NCBI RefSeq assembly: GCF_027487935.1
Contig: NZ_JAIYCP010000002.1
Location: forward strand, 1-64,000
Direction of reading: 5' to 3'
Length of the DNA: 64,000 nt
Source: Brevundimonas sp.
GTDB lineage: Bacteria; Pseudomonadota; Alphaproteobacteria; Caulobacterales; Caulobacteraceae
Shown here: positions 1 to 9,846 of the stretch, one piece after another
How the letters are laid out: each line of letters opens with the position of its first letter
Numbering within the stretch: position 1 is the stretch's first letter
Notes under the pieces: model-generated
Told to the model about the DNA's origin: nothing
The model's database searches: none
Seen by the model: the letters and a program-made list of their open reading frames with translations, nothing else
Program-made: the position numbers and the translations under genes

Positions 1-131
1 ATGTCGGCGGGCTGTGGTCGAGCGATGAAGCCCGGGGGACGGATACTCCGGGGGTCCTCGCAGGGGTCGATGGATGGCTCCTGTTTGCTCGCCGCGCGCT
101 TCCCGCGCGGACCGCTGGCGCCTGTCGCCAT
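1..131 (-). CDS. possible partial CDS running off the left window edge (MATGASGPRGKRAASKQEPSIDPCEDPRSIRPPGFIARPQPAD...)
   Basis: Minus-strand frame open from an ATG at 131 (in-frame ATG also at 266) to the window edge; absent from the ORF track, presumably because it has no stop in the window. No family recognised. Confidence 0.3.
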   Translation of the reverse strand, partial: MATGASGPRGKRAASKQEPSIDPCEDPRSIRPPGFIARPQPAD

Positions 132-344
132 GTCCGCCGCGCGTCGGCACCCGCAAGGGCGACGGCGCGATCCGGTAAGGCCTGAAGCAAGGGCCGCCAG
201 CCGGAGGGCGCGTGGAAAACGGCCGCGCGGGGCAGGTCTGCTTCGTCGAAACGGTATGTGAAACATGCACCGGGCGAGGCCCGGCCGCCCCGCGCCCTCC
301 CCACCCGCTTGTTCGCAAGCGGCGATGAGTCATGCGCCAAACCT

Positions 345-500
345 CTCCCTCCCCCTTGGGGGAGGGTCGTCGGCGCGAAGCGACGACGGGGTGGGGAGGA
401 CTCGGCACCCCATCCACCGGCACCCCATCCACCGGCGCTCCCCTCGCCGAACCGCCCCCACCCGGTCGCTGCGCGACCACCCTCCCCCGGCGGGGGAGGG
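345..500. repeat. palindrome-capped intergenic element (type B)
   Basis: Left hairpin CCCTCCCCCTTGGGGGAGGG, right hairpin CCCTCCCCCGGCGGGGGAGGG, internal hairpin GTCGTCGGCGCGAAGCGACGAC and tandem CACCCCATCCACCGG x2. Confidence 0.6.
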
Positions 501-519
501 AGATCAGGGAGACTGCCTC

Positions 520-1131
520 TTGAGATCCAAACCTCGACCCGACGCCCGCCCCGCTCCCGAACCGCCCCCCGACCGGATCGACCTCTTCGCCCCGGCCCCC
601 GCCGATGACCCCGAGACCGTCGATCCCGCCGCCCTGGCGCGGGCGGCGACGCTGGCCTCGGGGCGGGCGATGAAGGCGCGGCAGTGGACCGAGGCCAGGG
701 CGCTGGCCGGGCTGGCCGAGAGCTATGCGCGGCTGGGCGAGCGGGCGCGGGGCGGGGGGCAGACGATCGAGACCCTGGACCTGGCCCTGATCTTCGAGGT
801 GCTGGCCGACGACCACGGCGTGGCGGCGCGGCGGCTGGCGCTGAACCCCGACCGGCGCGACGATCCGGACCGGGCCATCAAGGAAGAGTATCAGCGACGG
901 CTGGCCGAGGTGCGGCAGGACCAGACCCATCATCACATGGCCATGGTCCGCCGCATTCACGCGGCGGAGGCGCAGATCCGGGCGCTGGGCGGCACGGTTG
1001 AGATCTCGCAGTCCAGCTTTGACGCCATGGCCGAGGCGCGGGACTGGCTGCTGTCGGCGACGGAGGATCTGGAAGACGTGACCGTCACCCCCAGCCCGCC
1101 GCGCGGCGATCCGTGGAAGGTCGGGATGTGA
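520..1131 (+). CDS. hypothetical protein
   Basis: ORF 265..1131; the N-terminal part overlaps the palindromic element, and protein-like sequence begins after an in-frame TTG at 520. Confidence 0.6.
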   Translation: MRSKPRPDARPAPEPPPDRIDLFAPAPADDPETVDPAALARAATLASGRAMKARQWTEARALAGLAESYARLGERARGGGQTIETLDLALIFEVLADDHGVAARRLALNPDRRDDPDRAIKEEYQRRLAEVRQDQTHHHMAMVRRIHAAEAQIRALGGTVEISQSSFDAMAEARDWLLSATEDLEDVTVTPSPPRGDPWKVGM

Positions 1132-1138
1132 CCTCTAC

Positions 1139-1582
1139 CTACCGCTTCCTGAACCGCGTCGCCTCCGCCTTCAGGTTCGAGCCCCAGTCGGTGACCGGCT
1201 GGTCCGGTTCGGCCCGGAATGGCAGTTCGCCGGCGACGCCGCGCATCGCCAGCGCCAGCGGCAGGGCCCAGTGCGCCAGCATCCGCAAGGGCTTGCGGCG
1301 CGTATCGAGGACGTCCCAGCCCTCGGCGGCAAAGGCCTCGGCCATGTCGGCGGGGTCGAGGCGTTCGATGGGGTCCCAGTCGGCCGGGCGGGTGACGGCG
1401 GCGGCCTCGTCCGGGGTCAGGCCGAAGGCGGCGCGGGCGGTCTCGTCGATGGCCTCGGCGATCTCGGGGAAGTCATACAGTTCGTCCGGATCGGCGGCGC
1501 GCGGCTTCATCAGCGCCTTCAGCTCAAGGGCGTCGATCCCGGGCAGGTCGATCAGGCGGCGCAGGGTGGGGGTATCGGTCAT
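1139..1582 (-). CDS. hypothetical protein
   Basis: 147-aa ORF with typical acidic/alanine-rich composition, closely spaced with the downstream ADH gene. Confidence 0.65.
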   Translation of the reverse strand: MTDTPTLRRLIDLPGIDALELKALMKPRAADPDELYDFPEIAEAIDETARAAFGLTPDEAAAVTRPADWDPIERLDPADMAEAFAAEGWDVLDTRRKPLRMLAHWALPLALAMRGVAGELPFRAEPDQPVTDWGSNLKAEATRFRKR

Positions 1583-1585
1583 GGC

Positions 1586-2710
1586 TCAGAACCTTACCAC
1601 AGTCCGCACGGCGTGGCCGTCGGCCAGGGCGTCGAAGGCGGCATTGATGTCGGCCGGCGGGATGGTGCCGCTCAGCAGCCGGTCGACCGGCAGCCGCCCC
1701 TGCCGGAACAGGGCGACGTATCGCGGGATGTCGCGGGCGGGGACGCAGGTGCCGATATACGACCCCTTCAGGGTCCGCTCCTCGGCCACCAGCTGGACGA
1801 TATTGACCGCCAGCGCCGCCTCCGGCGGGGGCAGGCCCGCCGTGACCGTGGTGCCGCCGCGCCGGGTCATCCGCCAGGCGGCCTCGAGCGCGGCGGCCGC
1901 GCCGGCCATTTCGAAGACGAAATCGGCCCCGCCGCCGGTCAGGCTGCGCACCTGTTCGACGGCATCGGGATCGGCGGCGTTGACGGTCTGGACCGGGCCG
2001 AGGCTGCGGGCCAGCGCCAGCTTCTCCTCGCTCAGGTCCACGGCGATCACCGGACTGGCCCCCGCCGCCAGGGCCCCCAGCACCGAGGACAGGCCGACGC
2101 CGCCGAGGCCGATCACGGCGACCGACTGGCCCGCCCGGACCTGCGCCGTATTCACCACCGCCCCGACCCCGGTCAGGACGGCACAGCCGAACAGGGCGGC
2201 ATGCTCGAACGGCAGGTCGCGATCGACCTTCACCAGCGACCGCCGCGAGACCACCGCATGGGCCGCAAAGGCGGAGCAGCCGAGATGATGATTCAGGTCT
2301 CCCGCCGCATCATGGATGCGCCGTCCGCCGGCCAGCAGCTCGCCCCGGCCGTTGGCCGCGGCACCCGGCTCGCACAGGGCCGGCCGCCCCCCGGCGCAGG
2401 GCTCGCAGTGGCCGCAGGAGGGCATGAAGACCATGACGACATGGTCGCCGACGGCGAGATCGATCACCCCGGGCCCCAGCGCCTCGACCACGCCCGCCGC
2501 CTCATGGCCCAGCGCCATCGGCAGGGGTCGGGGCCGGTCGCCGTTGATGACGCTGAGATCGGAATGGCACAGGCCCGCGGCCTTGATGGCAACGCGCACC
2601 TCGTCCCGGCCGGGCGGATCCAGCGTCACCGTCTCCAGCGACAGCGGCCGGCTGTCGGCATAGGGGCGGGCGGCGCCCGTGGCTCTGAGAACGGCGGCGA
2701 GGGTCTGCAT
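1586..2710 (-). CDS. zinc-dependent alcohol dehydrogenase (MDR superfamily)
   Basis: GHEAAGVVEALGPGV, Cys-rich CGHCEPC structural Zn motif and GLGGVGLS nucleotide-binding motif; start at MQTLAAVLRATG. Confidence 0.9.
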   Translation of the reverse strand: MQTLAAVLRATGAARPYADSRPLSLETVTLDPPGRDEVRVAIKAAGLCHSDLSVINGDRPRPLPMALGHEAAGVVEALGPGVIDLAVGDHVVMVFMPSCGHCEPCAGGRPALCEPGAAANGRGELLAGGRRIHDAAGDLNHHLGCSAFAAHAVVSRRSLVKVDRDLPFEHAALFGCAVLTGVGAVVNTAQVRAGQSVAVIGLGGVGLSSVLGALAAGASPVIAVDLSEEKLALARSLGPVQTVNAADPDAVEQVRSLTGGGADFVFEMAGAAAALEAAWRMTRRGGTTVTAGLPPPEAALAVNIVQLVAEERTLKGSYIGTCVPARDIPRYVALFRQGRLPVDRLLSGTIPPADINAAFDALADGHAVRTVVRF

Positions 2711-2780
2711 GACGCCGAGGCTAGGCGCTTGACGCCGCGTCCGCCAAGCCCAAGGCTGGAGACTCAACGAAGCGCACCAA

Positions 2781-2826
2781 TCGCGCTCAAGCAGCGAGGC
2801 GCCGCGCGCCGAGCGTTAGCGCACCA
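2781..2826 (+). repeat. short leader repeat, copy 1
   Basis: TCGCGCTCAAGCAGCGAGGCGCCGCGCGCCGAGCGTTAGCGCACCA; near-identical to 3575..3622. Confidence 0.75.
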
Positions 2827-2835
2827 GGGGAAGTG

Positions 2836-3273
2836 ATGACCGGCACCATCGAACGGACGAAACGCGGCGACTACCGCCGGTTCCAGGCCATATCCACGCG
2901 CTGGATGGACAATGACGTCTACGGCCATGTGAACAATGTCGTCTATTATTCCTGGTTCGACACGGCGGTGAACCGGCTGCTGGTCGTCAACGGCCTGATC
3001 GACATCAACGCCGGCAAGACCATCGGCCTGGTGGTCGAAACCGGCTGCCGTTATTTCTCCCCGACCGCCTTTCCGGACGAGATCGAGGCCGGGGTGCGCG
3101 TCGCCCACGTCGGCACCTCCTCCGTCCGCTACGAAATCGGCCTGTTCCGCAACAATGAGCAGGAAGCCGCCGCCGTCGGCTATTTCGTCCACGTCTATGT
3201 CGACCGCGACTCCAAACGCCCGGTGCCCGTGGACGAAAAAATGCGGGGGTTTCTGGAGAGTTTGAAAGCCTAG
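2836..3273 (+). CDS. acyl-CoA thioesterase, hotdog fold (4HBT family)
   Basis: RWMDNDVYGHVNNVVYYSWFDTAVNRLL hotdog thioesterase signature. Confidence 0.88.
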   Translation: MTGTIERTKRGDYRRFQAISTRWMDNDVYGHVNNVVYYSWFDTAVNRLLVVNGLIDINAGKTIGLVVETGCRYFSPTAFPDEIEAGVRVAHVGTSSVRYEIGLFRNNEQEAAAVGYFVHVYVDRDSKRPVPVDEKMRGFLESLKA

Positions 3274-3470
3274 TCGTCCAGCCGCCCCATCAGCGCCAGC
3301 GCGCCCACGGCGGTCAGGACGCCGAGGGTGAAGGCACCGATGATGGCACCGGTGGCGACGGCGGACGGAACGGTGACCGGGCGGGTCTCGTACCATTCCA
3401 CGATATCGGCCTCGTCGAGGTCGTCTTCGGCAAAGGCTTCGGCGTGATAGATGGCGTCTTCAGCGATCAT
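3270..3470 (-). CDS. small predicted membrane protein
   Basis: MIAEDAIYHAEAFAEDDLDEADIVEWYETRPV...AIIGAFTLGVLTAVGALALMGRLDD; one TM segment. Confidence 0.6.
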   Translation of the reverse strand: MIAEDAIYHAEAFAEDDLDEADIVEWYETRPVTVPSAVATGAIIGAFTLGVLTAVGALALMGRLDD

Positions 3471-3574
3471 GGCGGGGCTCCGTCCTTCGGTTGGAAATCC
3501 TGTAGCGCAGCAGAGGTTCCTGAACCGTGACACCGCCGCCGCCATCCGCTAGATGCCCGCCCAGATCATTTCGA

Positions 3575-3622
3575 CCGCGCTCAGGCAGCGAGCCGCCGCG
3601 CGGCGAGCGTTAGCGCACACCA
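3575..3622 (+). repeat. short leader repeat, copy 2
   Basis: CCGCGCTCAGGCAGCGAGCCGCCGCGCGGCGAGCGTTAGCGCACACCA, just upstream of the yebC ATG. Confidence 0.75.
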
Positions 3623-3635
3623 AGAGACCCCACCC

Positions 3636-4409
3636 ATGGCCGGCCATTCCAAATTCAAGAACATCATGCACCGCAAGGGGCGCGCCGATGCGCAGCGGTC
3701 CAAGCTGTTCTCGAAACTGTCCCGCGACATCACCGTGGCTGCCAAGCTGGGCATGCCCGATCCGGCCATGAACCCGCGCCTGCGACTGGCCGTGAACAAC
3801 GCCAAGGCCGAGAGCCTGCCCCGCGACGTGATCCAGCGCGCCATCAACAAGGCCGCGGGCGGCGACGTCGATATGATGGAAGAGGTTCGCTATGAGGGCC
3901 GGGGCCCCGGCGGCGTCGGCATCATCGTCGAGGCCCTGACCGACAACCGCAACCGTGCCGCCTCCAACATCGGCGCGGCGTTCAAGAAGAACGGCGGGGC
4001 CCTGAGCGAGATGAACTCGGTCGCCTTCATGTGGAACCGCGTGGGCCGGATCATCTATCCCGCCGAGGCCGGCAGCGAGGACGCCGTCATGGAGGCCGCC
4101 ATCGAAGCCGGCGCCCAGGACGTTGAGAGCGACCTGGTCAAGCCCGACATCTATGAGGACGCCCCGGGCCACACCATCTGGACCACCTTCGAGGACCTCA
4201 ATGAGGTCGCCGAGGCCCTGTCGAAAATCCTCGGCGATGCCAAATCCACCGCCCTGGTCTGGCGCCCGCAGACCGAGGTGGCCGTGACCGGCGAGGCGGT
4301 CGGCACCCTGATGAAGCTGCTCGATGCCCTGGACGCCGAGGATGACGTCCAGAACGTCTATTCGAACGAGGACATCTCGGACGAAGACATGGAGAAATAC
4401 GCCGGCTGA
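3636..4409 (+). CDS. yebC: YebC/PmpR family protein
   Basis: [33 protein letters not shown]-terminus; upstream of ruvC. Confidence 0.96.
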   Translation: MAGHSKFKNIMHRKGRADAQRSKLFSKLSRDITVAAKLGMPDPAMNPRLRLAVNNAKAESLPRDVIQRAINKAAGGDVDMMEEVRYEGRGPGGVGIIVEALTDNRNRAASNIGAAFKKNGGALSEMNSVAFMWNRVGRIIYPAEAGSEDAVMEAAIEAGAQDVESDLVKPDIYEDAPGHTIWTTFEDLNEVAEALSKILGDAKSTALVWRPQTEVAVTGEAVGTLMKLLDALDAEDDVQNVYSNEDISDEDMEKYAG

Positions 4410-4526
4410 TGATCGGCCTGCAGCCGAAGGCGGCACGGACCTGCATCGGTCCGCTGCGTCTTCCGCACAGTTCCTCTCGGCCGTGGTCATTGTTCGTCAA
4501 CCTCGTTTGGGGCATGAATGGAACGA

Positions 4527-5042
4527 ATGACGAACGAAACGACTCGAATCCTGGGGCTGGACCCTGGCCTGCGCCGCACCGGCTGGGGCGTTGTGGCCTC
4601 CGAAGGCGCGCGCCTTCGCTGGATCGCCCACGGCGTCATCGCCCCGCCCGAGTCTGCGCCGTTCAGTGAGCGACTGCTGTTCCTCCTTGAAGCGGTGGGT
4701 CAGGTCTGCGTCGACCAGGGCTGCGACGAGGCGGCGATCGAAGAGGTGTTCGTCAATATGAACCCGGTCTCGACCTTGAAGCTGGGCCACGCCCGGGCGG
4801 CGGTAATGCTGGCCCCGGCGCGGCATGGGCTGAGCGTGGCTGAGTATTCGCCCAACCTCATCAAGAAGGCCGTGGTCGGCGCCGGCCACGCCGACAAGAC
4901 CCAGATCGCCTTCATGGTGAAGCGGTTGCTGCCCGCGGCCGGGGATGTGAAGGCTGATGCCGCTGACGCCCTCGCCGTGGCGATCACCCATGCGCAGATG
5001 CGCAAGCGGGCGCTGCTGACGACGCTGCGGGGGGCGGCATGA
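4527..5042 (+). CDS. ruvC: crossover junction endodeoxyribonuclease RuvC
   Basis: [16 protein letters not shown] motif; ruvCAB order. Confidence 0.96.
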   Translation: MTNETTRILGLDPGLRRTGWGVVASEGARLRWIAHGVIAPPESAPFSERLLFLLEAVGQVCVDQGCDEAAIEEVFVNMNPVSTLKLGHARAAVMLAPARHGLSVAEYSPNLIKKAVVGAGHADKTQIAFMVKRLLPAAGDVKADAADALAVAITHAQMRKRALLTTLRGAA

Positions 5043-5656
5043 TCGGTCGTCTGAGAGGCGTACTGGCTGAGATCGAGGCCGACCATTGCCTCATCGACTG
5101 TGCCGGGGTGGGCTATGTGGTGGCGTGCGGGGCGCGAACCCTAGGGCGCCTGCCGGCCCCGGGCGACGAGGCAACCTTGCATATCGAGTCGAACTGGAAC
5201 GCCGAGAGCGGGCCGCGCCTTTACGGCTTTCTGACCCGCGACGAGCGGCGGGCCTTCACCACCCTGACCGCCATCCAGGGCGTGGGGCCCAAGGCGGCCC
5301 TGTCGGTTCTGGACGTGCTGCCGCCCGGAGAGCTGGCGGCGGCGGTGGCGCGCGAGGACAAGGCGGCGGTGGCGCGGGCCAATGGTGTCGGACCGAAGCT
5401 GGCTCTGCGCATCGTCACCGAGCTGAAGGGCAAGCCGCTGGGGGACGCCTCCTTCACGCCGAGCGCGCCCGGCCTCCATGCCGGGATCGCATCGCCAAAG
5501 CCATCGGTTACCGGTGAGGCCGTTTCGGCCCTGCTCGGTCTGGGTGTGGCCGAGGTCAATGCCCGCCGCGCTGTCGATCAAGCCCTGATCCGGCTGGGCG
5601 ATGAGGCCGATCTGTCGGCGGTCATCCGCGCGGCGCTTCAGGAGCTCGGGCGTTGA
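5039..5656 (+). CDS. ruvA: Holliday junction branch migration protein RuvA
   Basis: [28 protein letters not shown]; overlaps the ruvC stop. Confidence 0.96.
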   Translation: MIGRLRGVLAEIEADHCLIDCAGVGYVVACGARTLGRLPAPGDEATLHIESNWNAESGPRLYGFLTRDERRAFTTLTAIQGVGPKAALSVLDVLPPGELAAAVAREDKAAVARANGVGPKLALRIVTELKGKPLGDASFTPSAPGLHAGIASPKPSVTGEAVSALLGLGVAEVNARRAVDQALIRLGDEADLSAVIRAALQELGR

Positions 5657-6687
5657 GCGAGGACCGGATCATCTCGGGCCAGTCTGCGCCGGGCGAATCC
5701 CACGACCGCGCCCTGCGGCCGCAGACCCTGTCGGAATTCGTCGGTCAGGAGCAGGCCAAGGGCAATCTGAAGGTCTTCATCGACGCCGCGCGGGGCCGGG
5801 GCGAGTCGCTCGACCATGTCCTGCTTTTCGGACCACCCGGTCTGGGCAAGACGACGCTGGCGCAGATCGTGGCGCGCGAGCTCGGTGTCGGCTTTCGCGC
5901 CACCTCGGGGCCCATTCTGGCCAAGGCCGGCGATCTGGCCGCCATTCTGACCAATCTCGAACCGCGCGATGTGCTGTTCATCGACGAGATTCACCGGCTC
6001 GCCCCGACGGTCGAGGAGATCCTCTACCCGGCCATGGAGGACCATGTGCTGGACCTGATCATCGGCGAGGGGCCGTCGGCGCGGTCGGTGCGCATTGATC
6101 TGGCCCCCTTCACCCTGGTCGGGGCGACGACACGGGCGGGGCTGCTGGCCACACCCCTGAGGGACCGGTTCGGCATTCCGCTGCGGCTGGAGTTCTACAC
6201 GCCGGAAGAGCTGGTCCGTGTCATCACCGGGGCGGCGCGCAAGCTGGGCGTCGGCATCAATGACGAAGGCGCGCGCGAGATCGCCAGCCGTTCGCGGGGC
6301 ACGCCGAGGGTTGCCGGACGGCTGCTGCGCCGGGTGCGGGATTTTGCTGAGGCCGAGGGCTCGCCAGTCATCGACCGGCTGTCTGCGGCGCGGGCGCTGG
6401 CGCGGCTGGAGGTCGATGAGGCGGGACTGGACAGTCTGGACCGCCGATTCCTCAAGGCCCTGATCGAGAACTACGGCGGCGGGCCGGTCGGCATGGATAC
6501 GCTGGCGGCGGCCATCGCCGAGGCGCGCGATGCGGTCGAGGACGTGATCGAACCCTATCTGCTGCAACAGGGCTTCATCCAGCGGACGCCGCGTGGACGA
6601 ATGGCCTGTGCGCGCGCCTATGAGCATCTGGGTCTGGCCGAACCACCCAAGGGTCCGGATCCCGGTGGACTGTTTGGCGGCAAATAG
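5653..6687 (+). CDS. ruvB: Holliday junction branch migration ATPase RuvB
   Basis: [22 protein letters not shown] Walker [10 protein letters not shown] Walker B. Confidence 0.98.
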   Translation: MSEDRIISGQSAPGESHDRALRPQTLSEFVGQEQAKGNLKVFIDAARGRGESLDHVLLFGPPGLGKTTLAQIVARELGVGFRATSGPILAKAGDLAAILTNLEPRDVLFIDEIHRLAPTVEEILYPAMEDHVLDLIIGEGPSARSVRIDLAPFTLVGATTRAGLLATPLRDRFGIPLRLEFYTPEELVRVITGAARKLGVGINDEGAREIASRSRGTPRVAGRLLRRVRDFAEAEGSPVIDRLSAARALARLEVDEAGLDSLDRRFLKALIENYGGGPVGMDTLAAAIAEARDAVEDVIEPYLLQQGFIQRTPRGRMACARAYEHLGLAEPPKGPDPGGLFGGK

Positions 6688-6737
6688 GGTTCACCTCGGG
6701 CGCGAACCCCGTCATGCTCGGTCTCGAAGGAGACGGT

Positions 6738-7127
6738 ATGGCGCGAAAGGCGATCCGGACAGAGCGACTGATCGCGGTGCTGGGCATCGTGGTGTTGGTA
6801 CTTGGTGCCTTGGCAGTCTGGCTGACCACACGTGGCTCGGGTCCGGACTTCGTCCAGGAGCCGCCGGCCAAACGGGTGCTGCGGCAGGCCCGCGAACAGC
6901 TGGGACCCGGAGCCGAAGTACAACTGATCGAGCCAGGACGCGGACGGGTGGTCTGCGGCTATATCGCAGCTGGCCGTCGCGGGCGGGCTGTAGGGTTCAT
7001 CTCGCGTCCGAACCGTATGCTGCTGAGCCAGGATCCGCTGAACGGCGAGTTCCGCGCCATGATCAGTGCCGACTGCCCCGATTTTCCGGAACCGCCGACG
7101 AACCAGCCGGTTGTGAGCCGGCCATGA
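6738..7127 (+). CDS. hypothetical protein with N-terminal TM segment
   Basis: MARKAIRTERLIAVLGIVVLVLGALAVWLTTRG; AAGGAGA Shine-Dalgarno upstream. Confidence 0.7.
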   Translation: MARKAIRTERLIAVLGIVVLVLGALAVWLTTRGSGPDFVQEPPAKRVLRQAREQLGPGAEVQLIEPGRGRVVCGYIAAGRRGRAVGFISRPNRMLLSQDPLNGEFRAMISADCPDFPEPPTNQPVVSRP

Positions 7128-7573
7128 TAGACAGTCCAACCGCCGGCCGGTTCGACGGTCGTGAGCATCGTCTGCCGGTCCGGGTCTATTACGAGGACAC
7201 AGACTTCACCGGCCTCGTCTATCACGCCAACTATGTCCGCTATTTCGAGCGGGGGCGGTCGGATGCCCTCCGCCTGATGGGCATCGGCCATGCCGAACTG
7301 CTGGATGGCGACACGCCGATGGCCTTTGTGGTCTCGAAGATGGACCTGCGGTTCCTCAAGCCTGCCCGGATCGACGACGCGTTGGTGGTGCAGACTCACT
7401 ATGATGCGTTGAAGGGGCCGCGGCTGTTGATTTCCCAGGCCATCACGCGCGGCGATGACCTTCTGTGCCGGGCCGCGGTCGAGGTCGTCTGTATCCATAT
7501 GGACGGCCGGCCCCGGAGGCCGGGCCGCATCCTTCGTGAACAACTCGCGCCATGGCTGGCGCGCGAAGCCTGA
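7124..7573 (+). CDS. ybgC: tol-pal associated acyl-CoA thioesterase YbgC
   Basis: VRVYYEDTDFTGLVYHANYVRYFERGRSD hotdog motif, upstream of tolQ; start ATG at 7124 inside the longer track ORF. Confidence 0.93.
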   Translation: MIDSPTAGRFDGREHRLPVRVYYEDTDFTGLVYHANYVRYFERGRSDALRLMGIGHAELLDGDTPMAFVVSKMDLRFLKPARIDDALVVQTHYDALKGPRLLISQAITRGDDLLCRAAVEVVCIHMDGRPRRPGRILREQLAPWLAREA

Positions 7574-7702
7574 CCATTTCCTCCGCCTGTCACGTGCAGA
7601 CAGGTGACGACGCGGTCACTCCTCGCTAGACCCGGGCCGGATCGCCACACAACCGCCACGCCCGTCCGGTGCACAGTGGTCGGAGAGACGGAAGGACGCT
7701 GA

Positions 7703-8431
7703 ATGACCACCGCCACTGAAGCTTCGATGATCAACCCGGTCGCCCTGTTTCTGGAGGCCGATATCGTTGTGCAGGCGATCATGATCGGCCTTGCCATCGC
7801 CTCCTTGTGGTCGTGGGCCGTGATCGCCGACAAGGCGATGCGGTTCAGCGCGCTGAACCGCTTGGCCAACACCTTTGAGGCTGCGGTCGGCTCGGGCCGG
7901 TCGCTGGAGGATATCGCCGCCCAGGCGGGGCCAAACCCCGAGCATCCTTTGCCGAGAATGCTGGTTATCGCGCTCGCTGACTGGCGCGAGGCACGTACGC
8001 GCGGCCCGCTGACCGAGAACCAGGCCAATCTTCTGATGTCGCGCATTGACCGGGCGCTGGACAGCCTGATCGCCCGTGAGAGCCAGCGGGTTGAGAATGG
8101 TCTGGGCGTACTGTCGGTGGTGGCCACATCCTCGCCCTTCGTCGGCCTGTTCGGGACGGTCTGGGGCATTATGAATGCCTTCGGGGCCATCGCCTTGTCG
8201 GGCAATACCAATCTCGCGACGGTGGCACCGGCCATCTCAGAGGCCCTGTTCGCCACGGCCCTCGGACTGGCGGCGGCGATTCCGGCCTATATCGCCTACA
8301 ACAAGTTTTCCATCGATGCGGGCAAGTTCACGGGGCGGCTGGAAAGCTTCGCCGATGATCTGCAGGCTGCGGTCGCACGCCGTCTGGGCGGATCGTCCGG
8401 CACCGCGCCGCAGACCACCCGGGAGCTCTGA
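7703..8431 (+). CDS. tolQ: TolQ proton channel subunit
   Basis: MotA/TolQ/ExbB family: ATSSPFVGLFGTVWGIMNAF. Confidence 0.96.
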   Translation: MTTATEASMINPVALFLEADIVVQAIMIGLAIASLWSWAVIADKAMRFSALNRLANTFEAAVGSGRSLEDIAAQAGPNPEHPLPRMLVIALADWREARTRGPLTENQANLLMSRIDRALDSLIARESQRVENGLGVLSVVATSSPFVGLFGTVWGIMNAFGAIALSGNTNLATVAPAISEALFATALGLAAAIPAYIAYNKFSIDAGKFTGRLESFADDLQAAVARRLGGSSGTAPQTTREL

Positions 8432-8433
8432 GC

Positions 8434-8901
8434 ATGGCCCTGGCAGGAGGTAGCGGCGGCGGACACGTCCGCGGCCGGAGACGGCCGCGAAAGCAGCCGC
8501 TGAGTGAGATCAATGTCACCCCGCTTGTCGATGTGATGCTGGTACTGCTGATCATCTTCATGGTCTCGGCCCCCTTGCTGAATGTGGCGGTGCCGGTTGA
8601 ACTGCCCAAGACGGACGCCAGTGCGGTCGACGCCTCGGATGATCCGGTTGTCATCTCGATCAAGCGCGACGGTGCCATCTATGTCGGGGAGCGGGAGGTC
8701 AGTTTTGACCGCCTTGTGCTGACGGTGGCGGAAGAGGGAGGCGCAAGCGCCCGCGAAAAGCCCGTGTCCGTGCGAGGCGACGGCCGCGCCCCTTATCAGG
8801 CCGTAGCCCGCGTCATGGCGCGGTTGTCCTCGGCGGGGTTCACAAAGCTCAACCTGATCACCGACACCGCCGGCGGCGCTCCAACGGACGTGGAGGGCTG
8901 A
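8434..8901 (+). CDS. tolR: TolR
   Basis: LSEINVTPLVDVMLVLLIIFMVSAPLL ExbD/TolR motif. Confidence 0.96.
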   Translation: MALAGGSGGGHVRGRRRPRKQPLSEINVTPLVDVMLVLLIIFMVSAPLLNVAVPVELPKTDASAVDASDDPVVISIKRDGAIYVGEREVSFDRLVLTVAEEGGASAREKPVSVRGDGRAPYQAVARVMARLSSAGFTKLNLITDTAGGAPTDVEG

Positions 8902-8905
8902 CGCC

Positions 8906-9685
8906 TTGGAGCGGCCCGGGACCTCGCTGCTGGCCTCCATCGCCGTTCACGCGGCGGTGGTACTGGCTGTGGTGGGCTATGGCCTTCTGGGGTTCACGCG
9001 TGAGCCGCTGAACGTCGAAAACGCTGTGCCTGTGTCGATCATCTCCGACACGGTCATCGAGGCTGCTGCGCCCGACAATCCCGACGACGAACTGGTCACC
9101 GAGGACGCCGCGACGGCACCGGTCGCCCCGCCGCCGCCCGAGCCGGTTCCCACCGAGCCTGTCCCGCCGGCACCAGAGCCGGTGCCGGTCAAGAAGGCGA
9201 CGCCCGCACGTCCGGTACCGCCCCGCACCACTCCGCCGCCTCGCCCCCAGCCGCCGCGCCCGACTCCGCCTCGGCGGGAGGAAACGCTCGACCTCGACTC
9301 TCTCGCCGGTCCGCCGCGGCCGGGTCCGCGCCCCGGCCCGCGTCCGCCGACCGGTCAACAGGGGCAGGGCACGGCCCCCCGGGCTATCGGCAGGGCCTCG
9401 CTTCAGGCGCTCGCCAGCCAGGTTACGCCTTACTGGAACGTCAACTGCGATCTGCCCGGCTCGGATGATTTGACCATCGGCGTAAGGGTAACGCTGGATC
9501 AAAGGGGGGCGATCGTCGGGTCCCCGCGATTGACCCAGAGCCGTGGCGATCCAGTCTGGCGGGCCGCTGCGGACGGTGTGTTGCGCGCCATGCGGGCCGC
9601 TGCGCCTTTTGACATGCCTGCGGACTATCAGCAGCAGGAGATTGCCTTCTCCTTCCGCACGGCCACCATGTGCGGGAGCCGTTGA
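8906..9685 (+). CDS. tolA: TolA-like energy-transducing protein
   Basis: N-terminal TM, long Pro-rich linker and TonB/TolA-like C-terminus, between tolR and tolB. Confidence 0.85.
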   Translation: MERPGTSLLASIAVHAAVVLAVVGYGLLGFTREPLNVENAVPVSIISDTVIEAAAPDNPDDELVTEDAATAPVAPPPPEPVPTEPVPPAPEPVPVKKATPARPVPPRTTPPPRPQPPRPTPPRREETLDLDSLAGPPRPGPRPGPRPPTGQQGQGTAPRAIGRASLQALASQVTPYWNVNCDLPGSDDLTIGVRVTLDQRGAIVGSPRLTQSRGDPVWRAAADGVLRAMRAAAPFDMPADYQQQEIAFSFRTATMCGSR

Positions 9686-9846
9686 GCGTGTTTGATGCGT
9701 GATGCCAGTGTCGAAGAGGCGCTGTATGGTAATCCTGCGCGATCTTGGGCCGCCTGACCTGAAAGTCGCCGCATTCACGCCCAAGCTGGTCCCGGCGGCA
9801 GGTCCGGGTCTGGCCGACCTATGCAGATTCGAGCTGGAGTGACTTC

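Noticed and set aside
200-240. Weak resemblance of GGTAAGGCCTGAAGCAAGGGCCGCCAGCC to the SRP RNA domain IV loop
   Set aside because: Key conserved residues (TCAGG / GGAAGG / AGCAGC) do not match.
7587-7605. CCTGTCACGTGCAGACAGG hairpin before tolQ
   Set aside because: Short 6-bp stem without T-tract; insufficient to call a terminator.
9120-9350. Proline-rich repeats in tolA
   Set aside because: Typical low-complexity linker of TonB/TolA-like proteins.
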